Positions 1 to 8,055 of a stretch of 27,834 bases of DNA are shown here, one piece after another. Origin of the DNA: a virus; IMG/VR virus record IMGVR_UViG_3300033144_002186, positions 1 through 27,834 of that record. One strand, 5' to 3'. Position numbers and translations under genes: made by a program. How positions within the stretch are numbered: the first letter of the stretch is position 1; each line of letters begins with the position of its first letter. The notes beneath the pieces are model-generated. The model did not search any database. It had not been told where the DNA came from and saw only the letters and a program-made list of their open reading frames with translations.

Positions 1-860
1 GTGATAGCATCATAATCATCATAAGGTAAAACTCCAGCAGCACCTTGTGCAACTAACCAAGCATTCGTATGTGGACCTTCATATGTACAATCACCTTTAG
101 TTGAAATATTAAAAGTGTTAACTTGACCTGCTGGAGTCGATAATGGAAGAACATCATCCCATGCTATTTTAGCTGTAGTTCCAGTAAAATGTCCTCCATA
201 TTCAATAGATGCGAAAGTTATATCATAGAAGTGTATTCCAAATGCCACACCAGCATCTACTAAATTAATGGTACAATAGGCACTAACTGCACTAGTAGCA
301 TATAATTCAACATTTGAATAGGTTCCAGCCCACGAAGGATCAAGTACATCAAATCCTACTTGTTGACCTGCTGGCATAGTCTTTATTCCATAGTTTTCTG
401 TAGAATACATAAGAACTGGTGCCTGTAAATTAACTGCCATAGTTAAATGATATAGAAAACAATCATAATCCCCAACTGCTTTTGATCTTCCTATGCCAGA
501 CATTCTATCCCAACCATGATCCCATGGCACAGTCCCTCTTGTCACAGGGTAACCATTCTGTTCAGTTGCTATAGCTAATTCTGGATAATTAATATCTACA
601 GCTGCTGCATTTATATCTGGATTCCAAAAAGGAGGTTGAAGTATATAAGCGTCAACAGAGGAAGTACCCTTCCCATCTTCAGTCATGGATACCATATCAT
701 CTAATCCAGTCTCCCAATCATCTGTGTCGGTTCCTTCGGCATTTCTAACTATAACAGTAAGGAGACCACTCACAACTCTTCGAGGACTTCCAATTCTTCC
801 ATAAAATTTACAAAAATCGGCTTTTCTCCCCCCTCTATTTGTTATTCCACTGAAAGCCAT
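1..860 (-). CDS. Virion structural protein, unknown family (C-terminus cut by window edge)
   Basis: An open frame of 286 codons runs from an ATG at 860 to the left edge without a stop, so the C-terminus is missing. The ATG overlaps the stop of the upstream fibre gene in a TAATG junction, which supports the start and its place as the last visible gene of the late operon. The protein begins MAFSGITNRGGRKADFC. It is rich in Gly, Ala, Thr and aromatic residues, with no signal peptide or membrane segment. It has alternating hydrophobic stretches suggestive of beta-structure, for example around residues 190-240. I do not recognise a family. Its position directly after two large tail genes suggests a tail or fibre-associated virion protein, which is inference from context only. 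Confidence 0.85.
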   Translation of the reverse strand, partial: MAFSGITNRGGRKADFCKFYGRIGSPRRVVSGLLTVIVRNAEGTDTDDWETGLDDMVSMTEDGKGTSSVDAYILQPPFWNPDINAAAVDINYPELAIATEQNGYPVTRGTVPWDHGWDRMSGIGRSKAVGDYDCFLYHLTMAVNLQAPVLMYSTENYGIKTMPAGQQVGFDVLDPSWAGTYSNVELYATSAVSAYCTINLVDAGVAFGIHFYDITFASIEYGGHFTGTTAKIAWDDVLPLSTPAGQVNTFNISTKGDCTYEGPHTNAWLVAQGAAGVLPYDDYDAI

Positions 861-3652
861 TAGGTATACAACTTCCCAACGTCAACACACGCACCAGCTT
901 GTTCATAAAAACACCCTACAATAAAATAATTATTATAAAAATCTGCATATCCACCAGATAGATGTTGTGAAAGAGGGTCTCCATCTTCAATACCTAATTG
1001 AGTTCTCACATTCCAACTATCATACCAATGTACCCCAATTGGTGCATCAGCATAAGCCCAAGGCTCATTTATATGTACACCATATTTAGTATTTTCAATT
1101 TCTAACCTTTGAGTTAAATTTGCATTTAAATGTTGTGTTAGCCCAAAATGTAAATCATTACCAGTTATTGTTACATCACCAGAGAAACGAGTAGATGATT
1201 CAGTAACATCTAAAAGAGAACCACTAGTATTTACAATAGTAGCACCATTACCAAATTCTAGATCATTACCCTCAATATGTAAATCACCTTCAAATCTTCC
1301 ATTTCCATTTTTATCTAATTCAAAATCCCCAGTTGCAGAATCACTGTCTGTGAAAGATATTTTAGGGTCTTTAGTATTGTCATTTGCATTAGTTATTACA
1401 AGTTTAGCATCGTCTGTATCGAAATTAAAAGTATTTGCTCCACCAGAAGCCTCAAGATATACATTTCCTCCTCCTGGTTGCAATAATATGTCTGATGATG
1501 TTCCTACTGTGGTCATTCTAAAATTAGCACCATTTGCACCAGGACCAGTAATAGTCAATGTAGGAGAAGAATCCATATTGAATTTATAAAATATTGGTAT
1601 TTTTGTTGAAAGATTCGAGAATTGTATCTCATTTCCGTCAGCAACAATATGTATATCAGCAGAACTATAAAGCCATAAATGGTTATCAATTGCATTAAGC
1701 CATGTATGAGTAGCAGTTGAATATATTGATAGATCACCTGCGCTTCCAAAATTAGTACTTCCATATTCATTAGATTGCAAATGGTCATGTGTTGTCACAT
1801 AAGGAGTATTGTATGTTATTATATCTGCATCTAAATCAAATTTTCCGAAACCAGCACCTGCATTAGCAGCGTCCATACTAAATGTTATGTCAGCAGCGTC
1901 ATTAGCATTCATAGATATATTAGTTGTGTCTGTACTATCTATGGAAAGTGTTGTAGCATCCCAAGTCCCATTTGCACTATCTAAATCTAAAGTACCCACG
2001 GCAGTAATGTCTATATCTCCATCTGCATCTATGTCTAAGTGACCTACTCCAGCACCAGCATTAGTAGCCCTAATTGAAAGCGTTTTGTTCCCAGCATCAT
2101 TTACATCCATTCTGAAATTTGAAGTATCATCAGAATCCAATTGCATAACACCTGTACTATTAATTTTTGCACCACCCGTTCCAGCGTTTATATCTATAAG
2201 TATAGCATTTAGTTCAACCTCAGTTCTAGTGGCAACATCTCCACCAATTGTAATCTTAGCAGCTACAGCATCATGACCAATACGAATAGTACCCGCACTT
2301 GAGTTAAGGTCTAATGTACCATCAGAATCAAGTAATAATGTATCATCTGAATTAATAATTACATCACCAGTTCCAGTAGATGTTAAAGATATACCCCCAG
2401 TTCCAGCATTTAATGCAAGTGCAGTTGCGCCAGTAACATTACCAAGTGTCGTGTTAACCGCAACAGCATCAGTCCCGATATTAATTGCACCACCTGAAGT
2501 ATTAAGTTCCAATACTCCATCAGCGTCAAGGAGTAAAGTATCATCTGAATTAATTGTTATATCTCCTGCTCCCGTTGACGCTAAGGCTATCCCACCAGTT
2601 CCCGCATTTAGATTTACAGCAGTTGCTCCTGTTACATTACCAATAGTAATTGTTCTAGCAGTAGCGTCTGTTCCTATGCTTATATTACCAGCAGCATCAT
2701 TTACACCAATCTCTATAACACCACCGTCAGTATCTAATCTTATCTTACTTAAACCACCAAGAGCATCCATCTGAATCTCACCCTGAGAACCCATTCCAAT
2801 ACCTGCAGTCCCAGCATAGTGGTAAAGGGCTGTTGTCCCTGTCGCATTTCCCAGTGTAATAATTCGTTGTGCTGCACCAGTACCAATATTAATACCAAAT
2901 GCATCTGCATCGTTTCCTATATTTAAAGTTCCTGCCGTTGAATTAATAGTAGTTCCGTTAGTACCATCCACAGAGAATGCACCATCAGAAGTGTCAATAG
3001 TTACTTGATCTAAAGTCGTTGCTCCATCTACATCTAATGTAGTTGCTGCTTCGATAGCTTGAGCTGCGATTGTTACTGAATCAGTAATACCGTCAGTTGT
3101 TGTTACACCATCTACATCTAAATCAGTAAAAAAAGCATTTGCTGGAGTTGTTCCTCCTATATCTAAGGGGGCATCCCAATCTGCACCACTTAAAGCTGCT
3201 ACATTTAAAAGGGCAACTTCTGTGGTGGATACAACAGTAAATGGAGATGTGCCAATAGAAATGTCGCTATGAAATTGCTCTGCCGTAATATCGAAAGAAC
3301 CAGCATCCCAATCAGCTAATAATTCTCTAGTACCAGCATCAACTAATAGATACTGAGGATGGTCATCGTCAGAAAGACCGCTTAAATCATAATGGTCTGT
3401 TACTCCCCCTCCACTACCACTAGACGAACCTCCCCCTCCTCCATATATTTTAACAGTAGGCATTTCCCCAGAAGAAGCCACTGCCTTCCAATGACCTTTT
3501 TCTTTTACATATTCTACCGTCCCAGAGCCTTCAACCTTCCTAAATGTTATATCACCGTCATATCCTTGAGTTTGTTGGGGTTCACCATCTCCAAACGTAG
3601 GCTGTTTAGCTTTGTGATGTAATAGTTTCCGTTCTTCTCTAGTTAGTCCCAT
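860..3652 (-). CDS. Repetitive tail fibre protein
   Basis: This 930-residue protein is a probable receptor-binding fibre or tail spike. The N-terminal 60 residues look like a particle anchor. A Gly/Ser linker follows at residues 71-83, then a fibre-type motif with the core SGLSDDDHPQYLL at residues 91-103. Residues about 267-535 are built from imperfect repeats of 66 to 70 residues carrying GNVTGAT, LNAGTGG, NSDDTLLLD and NIGTD motifs. This composition, rich in G, T, D, I and N, fits a trimeric beta-helical shaft. The C-terminal part is non-repetitive and may be the host-contact tip. No S74 chaperone domain is seen, unlike the fibre at 10023-12155. Start and stop overlap the neighbouring genes by one base (TAATG). 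The fibre role is firm from composition and motifs, while host specificity is unknown. Confidence 0.9.
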   Translation of the reverse strand: MGLTREERKLLHHKAKQPTFGDGEPQQTQGYDGDITFRKVEGSGTVEYVKEKGHWKAVASSGEMPTVKIYGGGGGSSSGSGGGVTDHYDLSGLSDDDHPQYLLVDAGTRELLADWDAGSFDITAEQFHSDISIGTSPFTVVSTTEVALLNVAALSGADWDAPLDIGGTTPANAFFTDLDVDGVTTTDGITDSVTIAAQAIEAATTLDVDGATTLDQVTIDTSDGAFSVDGTNGTTINSTAGTLNIGNDADAFGINIGTGAAQRIITLGNATGTTALYHYAGTAGIGMGSQGEIQMDALGGLSKIRLDTDGGVIEIGVNDAAGNISIGTDATARTITIGNVTGATAVNLNAGTGGIALASTGAGDITINSDDTLLLDADGVLELNTSGGAINIGTDAVAVNTTLGNVTGATALALNAGTGGISLTSTGTGDVIINSDDTLLLDSDGTLDLNSSAGTIRIGHDAVAAKITIGGDVATRTEVELNAILIDINAGTGGAKINSTGVMQLDSDDTSNFRMDVNDAGNKTLSIRATNAGAGVGHLDIDADGDIDITAVGTLDLDSANGTWDATTLSIDSTDTTNISMNANDAADITFSMDAANAGAGFGKFDLDADIITYNTPYVTTHDHLQSNEYGSTNFGSAGDLSIYSTATHTWLNAIDNHLWLYSSADIHIVADGNEIQFSNLSTKIPIFYKFNMDSSPTLTITGPGANGANFRMTTVGTSSDILLQPGGGNVYLEASGGANTFNFDTDDAKLVITNANDNTKDPKISFTDSDSATGDFELDKNGNGRFEGDLHIEGNDLEFGNGATIVNTSGSLLDVTESSTRFSGDVTITGNDLHFGLTQHLNANLTQRLEIENTKYGVHINEPWAYADAPIGVHWYDSWNVRTQLGIEDGDPLSQHLSGGYADFYNNYFIVGCFYEQAGACVDVGKLYT
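2051..2854 (-). repeat. Tandem coding repeats of the fibre shaft (about 198-bp period)
   Basis: Residues about 267-534 of the fibre contain four imperfect units. The G-N-V/A-T-G motifs lie at residues 267-272, 337-342 and 403-408, and a degenerate copy starts at 469. The two central units are exactly 66 residues apart. The DNA copies have diverged at third positions while the protein motifs are kept, which suggests selection on the protein and not a recent slippage expansion. Confidence 0.75.
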
Positions 3653-6600
3653 TATTTAGCACCTTTCATTCTATAAATAATTGTTATATCATTAATTTCA
3701 AATGAAGCTGGAACAGACCCACTGGCTGAAAATTTCAAAGCAAAGGAATATATATTATTAGATTCTGATGAAGCATTTGGCGTTAAGGTTGCCTGATGCC
3801 AATAGTCACTAACGGTAGTATCTAATAAATTAGATGCAAAATTATCGCCATCTTTAAATATTAAACCAAAAGTCCCTGCACCATTTATATCATACTTAAC
3901 CTGTACATTAGCAGCCACGGTATCAGTCTTATAAGTAACATATACCTTATAAATCTTTTTTCTTACAGCTGGTTTGCCAAAATCAATATCCATAGTTTGA
4001 TAAGCAAAATTTGATGTTGCTGTAGGCAATGAATCCCAAGTCTTAATAGTACAATCAGTATCGTCTATCCAAGTAATCTTTTCATCATCATTAAGAGAGA
4101 AATTGGTCATAGCAGTCGTTACCGAAATTTTACCAGCCCCACTCGTCCATGCAAAAAATGTTAAGTCAAATAAATAAATATCATTATTATTATTCTTAAA
4201 AATTAATTCCCTAGATTTTGGAATATATGAAATCATTGCATTGCCGCCAGATGGGTCAGTCGTGCTATGAGTAACAAATCCTTCCCAAGTGACTTCATTA
4301 ATTAATTTCAATCCTTCTTTTGTAAGAAGGTCATTCACTTTTTGCCCATCATAAAGATAAACACCATGTTTATTAAACCAAGCAATTCCAATATCGGTTT
4401 TACACACATGATGAGGTTGTAAAACGCCTTTATTATGGAAAGTGTCTTCAAGAAATTCTATATTTTCAGCAACATTTATTATATATAAACTCTCTTGTTT
4501 AAATTGCAATATTCTATCTGCGTAAGCTTCAAGCTTAATAATACTTTCACCGTCCCTTACAGCTACATCTATAAATCCAGAATCAGATGGAAATGTATCA
4601 AATCTACTTACTTCACTTTTTAATATTCTATCTGGATAATGTTTTCCATCTTGCTTTACATTGCCTATATAAATTCTTCTTCCTTGCAATACGGCAGTTT
4701 TATATTGGGCACTTAATGAAGATGTAGTAGTTTTAAAACCATTTATACTTCTATATGTATCTATATAATTTGCCCCTCTAGGAGTAATCCCCTTTACTAT
4801 TGAATTAGTTATATTTGTAGGGACATTTGGTGCTGCTAATGTTGCGGAACTAGCACAATCGGTCAAATCATATGATATTGTATCTGTATCGGGAGTCCAT
4901 CTCCATCCTTTTTCTATAAAATCAACCTCACCAACAAGAAAATAATTATCATTACTTTCCTCTTTAAAATAATATCTGCAACCAGTAACTCTTTTATTAA
5001 AACAATATGTACTAACCGTAGGAAGACCTACCATATCCAAAGAATCTATATATACTTGAAATTCAAGAAGGAGAGGTCCACCAATGATTGCAAGTTTATT
5101 CACATTTGTTGAGCTTGTCCCGTCACCATCTAATAAAGTTGGTAAAGATTCTTGATTCCCGTCGTATAAAAGAGTATTGTGAAATGTATAAACTCCTTCT
5201 TGCCATCCATCAATATTTCCGTCAGCAGACATTTCAGCGACACCCCCAAGAAATACCGAAGGAGAAGTTGTACCTGAACACATTAATCTAACAGCTAGGC
5301 TATCAGCAGCTCTTTCTGCGTCCCAAGCAGTGGCACCTTCTCCATTATAATCATAGTTAATAGAACTTAAAATGAATAGATTCCAACAATCTGGAGTAAC
5401 ATCTGATGAAGAAAATACCCATTTTCTCTCACCCTCTAAAGTCATACTACCATAGCTTGCTGAATCTAACTGATAAGCCTCAAATTCAATTGTTTCATCA
5501 ATCTTTGCAAGGTTTGAAGATGAAATGAATAGTGGGACAATAATACTTTGTGATTCATCTTGCCTAAAAGTATCTCCAGTCCACCAAAATACATCATATG
5601 ATGGAGGGGTTTTACCTGCTGAGCCTGATAAAGCAACAGTCCTTTTCCCAAAAATAGGTTGAGGCATAGAATATTCTTGACTCTTACCAAAGTCAGTACC
5701 TCCACCACCAGCATAATTAAGATGGTTCCAATTACCCGATTCACCAGTCCCAATAAGATTCTTATGCTGTATTCCAACTCGTAAATTACAAGTCCCATTA
5801 TTTGCAGTAAGATCGTTATTTATACTACAAGCTATAATTTGTAAATTACCAATATATTCCGAGTCTGGTGAATTTGGTCCTGCATCGGTAATCCCTCCCT
5901 GTGAAGCCACGCAAGTATTCTCCCCAACAAATGGCGTTGATATAAGACAGATACCAGGGTCAGAAGCCCCTCCATTGTCTGTGCCTACTATTTCTTGACT
6001 ACCAGAAAACCATAAAGGGGTTGGTGAAGTATCATCATTGCTACTTGTCCTTAATGTATTAAATCTATGGTCCTCTATATAGCCAAACCATTTGCTTGCT
6101 CCATTGAAATTAGCATCAGAAACTCTTAGTACACCATCAGCTGAATAAAAACATGGGTCAATACCAGTCGTTCCCATATCAATTCGATTTGCATGCCACC
6201 CATCGCTATCATAACCATGTATATGTTGGTCATTATCATATAAAAATAATAATGTTTCAGCATTCTCTCCCTCATCAAATTGCCTATCAGACTTCATAGA
6301 AAAAAGCCCCTTATGCTTTGTCGTATCTAAAGAATCTGTTTTGCAATAAATTTCATATTCTGAAGTATTGTCAGTATCAGCACCAAGAGGGAAAGCAGAA
6401 ACCAAAGCAATATTGTCTCCATAAGTTGTATTATCGGCTGTACCAGAAGGGTCGTATTGCATTATTTCTCTTTCATTCCCCGAATTCGTACCAGCAGTAA
6501 TGCTTATCCATAAACCAGTATAGTAATCTTGTTTAAGGTGGCTACCTGCATCAAGTCTTACCCATGTTCCTCCTGACACTGCAAGATTATTTTGACAAGT

Positions 6601-6777
6601 ATCAATATATTTCCCGCTAACTCCTGAACTAGAACCCCCAATTAAAGTTAATTTACCAACTGCTGAGATAGCAGCATCTGTTAACAAAGGGGATTCTGTT
6701 ATAGCAATGTCTCTTGGGTCAGAACTTGAATTTATCCCTCCATGAAAATGCTTTAATTCTAATGTGCTTTTAGCCAC
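3652..6777 (-). CDS. Large virion protein, possibly P22 gp10-like tail/stabilisation protein
   Basis: This 1041-residue protein uses a GTG start (CAC at 6775-6777 on the plus strand). The start overlaps the peptidase stop by one base (TAGTG). The N-terminus reads MAKSTLELKHFHGGINSSSD, the kind of opening found in podovirus proteins that plug or stabilise the portal channel. The middle, around residues 715-815, has the pattern of a beta-propeller tail protein. A segment naming a DNA-like register (FDTFPSDSGFIDVAV) is followed by a ruler-like ILQFKQESLYIINV strand and then a GIAWFNKHGVYLYDG strand. The last 150 residues look like a beta-sandwich. There is no signal peptide or membrane segment. 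I am sure it is a real virion gene. The gp10-like assignment rests on pattern resemblance and would need a profile search. The alternative is a generic tail hub or adaptor. Confidence 0.9.
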   Translation of the reverse strand: MAKSTLELKHFHGGINSSSDPRDIAITESPLLTDAAISAVGKLTLIGGSSSGVSGKYIDTCQNNLAVSGGTWVRLDAGSHLKQDYYTGLWISITAGTNSGNEREIMQYDPSGTADNTTYGDNIALVSAFPLGADTDNTSEYEIYCKTDSLDTTKHKGLFSMKSDRQFDEGENAETLLFLYDNDQHIHGYDSDGWHANRIDMGTTGIDPCFYSADGVLRVSDANFNGASKWFGYIEDHRFNTLRTSSNDDTSPTPLWFSGSQEIVGTDNGGASDPGICLISTPFVGENTCVASQGGITDAGPNSPDSEYIGNLQIIACSINNDLTANNGTCNLRVGIQHKNLIGTGESGNWNHLNYAGGGGTDFGKSQEYSMPQPIFGKRTVALSGSAGKTPPSYDVFWWTGDTFRQDESQSIIVPLFISSSNLAKIDETIEFEAYQLDSASYGSMTLEGERKWVFSSSDVTPDCWNLFILSSINYDYNGEGATAWDAERAADSLAVRLMCSGTTSPSVFLGGVAEMSADGNIDGWQEGVYTFHNTLLYDGNQESLPTLLDGDGTSSTNVNKLAIIGGPLLLEFQVYIDSLDMVGLPTVSTYCFNKRVTGCRYYFKEESNDNYFLVGEVDFIEKGWRWTPDTDTISYDLTDCASSATLAAPNVPTNITNSIVKGITPRGANYIDTYRSINGFKTTTSSLSAQYKTAVLQGRRIYIGNVKQDGKHYPDRILKSEVSRFDTFPSDSGFIDVAVRDGESIIKLEAYADRILQFKQESLYIINVAENIEFLEDTFHNKGVLQPHHVCKTDIGIAWFNKHGVYLYDGQKVNDLLTKEGLKLINEVTWEGFVTHSTTDPSGGNAMISYIPKSRELIFKNNNNDIYLFDLTFFAWTSGAGKISVTTAMTNFSLNDDEKITWIDDTDCTIKTWDSLPTATSNFAYQTMDIDFGKPAVRKKIYKVYVTYKTDTVAANVQVKYDINGAGTFGLIFKDGDNFASNLLDTTVSDYWHQATLTPNASSESNNIYSFALKFSASGSVPASFEINDITIIYRMKGAK

Positions 6778-7157
6778 TAATCAAGTATCTCCACATGAAC
6801 TAAATCATCAAATGAATTATCTTTAATTTCTCCATCACTATCCCAGTCGCCACCCCAACGAATAGTAACTCCAAGCTGTTGTCCAATACCACGAACCATA
6901 CCACCCATATAATGAAACCTTTCTCTGTCATTCCAGTCTATGGGATATGGGGCTAAATCAACAGCCTTACCTTCCATATGCTTTGAATATTTAACCTTCG
7001 TTGCCCCTTTTTCAAGGAGTTCAGCCTGTCTTTCTTTAGAACGGACACCTTCAATGATAGTCACATCCATTATTTTAATTAATGCATTTAATACATTTAC
7101 TAATTTAGCGTTTACGCCCTTTAGTCTTTCCTTGCTTCGTTTTCCGAATCTTGGCAT
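6777..7157 (-). CDS. Endolysin, M15-family L-alanyl-D-glutamate-type peptidase
   Basis: This is a 126-residue metallopeptidase that should cut peptidoglycan cross-bridges at lysis. The M15 signature is complete. S58-K-H60 with G63 and D67 gives the first two zinc ligands (SKHxxGKAVD). D118-L-V-H121-V-E gives the catalytic aspartate and the third zinc ligand, by comparison with the phage T5 endopeptidase (H66, D73, D130, H133). An RSKERQAELLEKG helix at residues 39-51 is also typical. The length is that of a single-domain lysin without a cell-wall-binding domain or signal peptide, so export needs a holin. Holin-like genes lie just upstream. The start ATG lies inside the 38-codon ORF at 7105-7221. 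The ribosome site is the purine run GGGAAAGAAA. Confidence 0.93.
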   Translation of the reverse strand: MPRFGKRSKERLKGVNAKLVNVLNALIKIMDVTIIEGVRSKERQAELLEKGATKVKYSKHMEGKAVDLAPYPIDWNDRERFHYMGGMVRGIGQQLGVTIRWGGDWDSDGEIKDNSFDDLVHVEILD

Positions 7158-7221
7158 TTTTCTTTCCCTTTTTTGGAGGTCTCCCTCTAGTTGTTCCGTA
7201 TGTTCCTTTGCCTGCCGCCAT
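7105..7221 (-). CDS. Small basic protein with AT-hook-like GRPPKK core
   Basis: This ORF encodes 38 residues starting MAAGKGTYGTTRGRPPKKGK. About 15 of the residues are Lys or Arg. The RGRPPKKGKK stretch resembles an AT-hook, the short minor-groove-binding core G-R-P flanked by basic residues. The ATG shares a base with the stop of the 52-codon gene (TAATG). The last 53 nt overlap the endolysin gene in another frame. That overlap, a good coupling junction and a strongly biased composition favour a real gene over chance. Small basic proteins opening KGTYG with GRPPKK occur in other phages, to my recollection. DNA binding or compaction is a guess, and no function is established here. Confidence 0.65.
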   Translation of the reverse strand: MAAGKGTYGTTRGRPPKKGKKNAKIRKTKQGKTKGRKR

Positions 7222-7379
7222 TACTTAAAGCTGTCCATAGCTTTTTTAATCTTAGCAACCAATTTATCATCTTCCTTAGAAGGTGTCATTTTTACTACAA
7301 TATCTAATACCATAATAATAAAACCCTTAACACCATGTTTTTTTATTTTACGTTTAATATAACTTGAAAGCATACTCAT
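7221..7379 (-). CDS. Small protein with a basic N-terminus and hydrophobic segment
   Basis: This 52-residue ORF has a clear ribosome site (AAAAGGA eight bases before the ATG at 7379). It opens MSMLSSYIKRKIKKHGVKGF. A hydrophobic stretch follows at residues 20-31 (FIIMVLDIVVKM) and then a charged helix-like tail. The hydrophobic part is too short for a confident membrane span, so an amphipathic membrane-associated helix is more likely. It sits between a holin-like cluster and the endolysin and is coupled to the 38-codon gene by TAATG. A lysis-related role is inferred from position alone. Confidence 0.7.
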   Translation of the reverse strand: MSMLSSYIKRKIKKHGVKGFIIMVLDIVVKMTPSKEDDKLVAKIKKAMDSFK

Positions 7380-7409
7380 TTTATTATTCCTTTTGTTTTT
7401 ATGTTAAAA

Positions 7410-7478
7410 TAATCCGATGCATCCAGTAGCGTAGGAGATGTAAGAGGCGATAGGAAGACTAAAGAACACATCGGATTA
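7410..7478 (-). other. 10-bp inverted repeat around the end of the 25-codon ORF
   Basis: TAATCCGATG at 7410-7419 and CATCGGATTA at 7469-7478 are perfect complements separated by 49 bases. On the minus-strand transcript the first arm lies in the last codons of the 25-codon ORF. The second lies in the untranslated spacer before the 52-codon gene. The stem could isolate or protect a message segment. It has no U-tract, so it is not an intrinsic terminator. Confidence 0.55.
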
Positions 7479-7536
7479 AATAATATCTGATGATGCCGAA
7501 CAGGAAGGGAGGAGGAGAAAACATCCAGAGTCGCAT
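7459..7536 (-). CDS. Hydrophobic 25-residue micro-ORF
   Basis: This ORF encodes MRLWMFSPPPFLFGIIRYYL and five further residues. An almost ideal ribosome site, AAAGGAG, lies seven bases before the ATG at 7536. It is made by the last codons of the preceding 48-codon gene, whose stop is one base before the ATG (TAAAATG junction). The second half is hydrophobic with two arginines. The site and ATG sit in a small hairpin with GAGTC/GACTC arms (7528-7532 and 7542-7546). Translation may therefore depend on ribosomes arriving from upstream. The peptide could be a lysis accessory or simply a reinitiation product. The translation signals are better evidence than the sequence itself. Confidence 0.45.
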   Translation of the reverse strand: MRLWMFSPPPFLFGIIRYYLIRCVL

Positions 7537-7537
7537 T

Positions 7538-7684
7538 TTATGACTCCTTTATTTTTTTTGTTTTTAAATATAGGTAATAAATCTGTGCTGTAAACATTAC
7601 ACACATCAAGACTCCCGAGAGAACATCTGTCCAGTATACTAAACCTAAACTTGTACTTATGCCTGTTACTTTTAAACTATCCAT
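7538..7684 (-). CDS. Small single-span membrane protein, holin-like
   Basis: This 48-residue ORF begins MDSLKVTGISTSLGLVYWTD. A hydrophobic span follows at about residues 19-40 and the C-terminus is lysine-rich (KTKKIKES). Its ATG overlaps the last eight bases of the 107-codon gene, a typical coupled phage junction. The topology is short N-terminus, one membrane segment, basic tail. Together with its position among holin-like genes next to the endolysin, this suggests a small holin, antiholin or other membrane lysis factor. No family is recognised. The span and coupling are seen; the function is inferred. Confidence 0.65.
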   Translation of the reverse strand: MDSLKVTGISTSLGLVYWTDVLSGVLMCVMFTAQIYYLYLKTKKIKES

Positions 7685-8000
7685 GATTTTTTCCATTTAT
7701 TCTGCTTAGACTACCTTTTATCTCAGATACTTGGTTATCTAAATCGTTAATTTCTTTATTTAAAGCATCAAACTTCCTATCTAACTTATCATCACTTGCA
7801 TTCCATCTGCCAATCAATTTAATAATCATTCCTTCCATGTTCTCCAAAGTCTCAGATTGCCCTTTATTTTCTACTTTTAAATCTTCTAATGTTTCCTGCT
7901 GAGCAGACGCTTTGTTCGACATCTGTACCACCAAGTAAACAAACATTGCTCCAACAACGCCTATCATTCCAGCTTCGCCATATACCGCTATAAAATCCAT
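7677..8000 (-). CDS. Membrane-anchored coiled-coil protein, holin candidate
   Basis: This 107-residue protein has one membrane span at about residues 5-27, starting directly after a very short N-terminus. A long heptad-rich, charged helix follows (about residues 30-100) and ends in SRINGKNHG. The layout of N-terminal span plus cytoplasmic coiled coil is that of BhlA/UviB-type phage holins, although no sequence match is claimed. It lies immediately upstream of another small membrane protein and three genes before the M15 endolysin. AGGA is about ten bases from the ATG at 8000. The alternating heptamer element at 8030-8055 lies just before it and may control it. Confidence 0.82.
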   Translation of the reverse strand: MDFIAVYGEAGMIGVVGAMFVYLVVQMSNKASAQQETLEDLKVENKGQSETLENMEGMIIKLIGRWNASDDKLDRKFDALNKEINDLDNQVSEIKGSLSRINGKNHG

Positions 8001-8029
8001 TATTCATATTGTCCTGTAATTTTGTTATC

Positions 8030-8055
8030 GTATTACCAGTAATACAGCGTATTAC
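8030..8055 (-). promoter_or_regulatory. Three alternating heptamers, possible RNA switch or operator
   Basis: On the plus strand GTATTAC (8030-8036), GTAATAC (8039-8045) and GTATTAC (8049-8055) follow one another, spaced by two and three bases. The middle copy is a perfect complement of either neighbour. In RNA, two mutually exclusive hairpins are possible. In DNA, it is a pair of overlapping palindromic sites. The upstream copy covers the stop codon of the 56-codon ORF, and the downstream end is about 15 bases before the ribosome site of the holin-like gene. Confidence 0.5.

Noticed and set aside
2451-2774. 107-codon plus-strand ORF opposite the fibre gene
   Set aside because: It is an antisense shadow of the fibre repeats, with a low-complexity Pro/Ala/Val composition.
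7487-7493. CTGATGA, hammerhead ribozyme core, followed by GAAA at 7517-7520
   Set aside because: The bases between the two core motifs do not form stem II (TGCC against GGAG), and the sequence is explained by the 25-codon ORF on the other strand.
7528-7558. Terminator-like hairpin plus T-run on the plus strand
   Set aside because: The stem is only five pairs, no plus-strand gene ends there, and the T-run is the A-rich end of the 48-codon gene on the minus strand.
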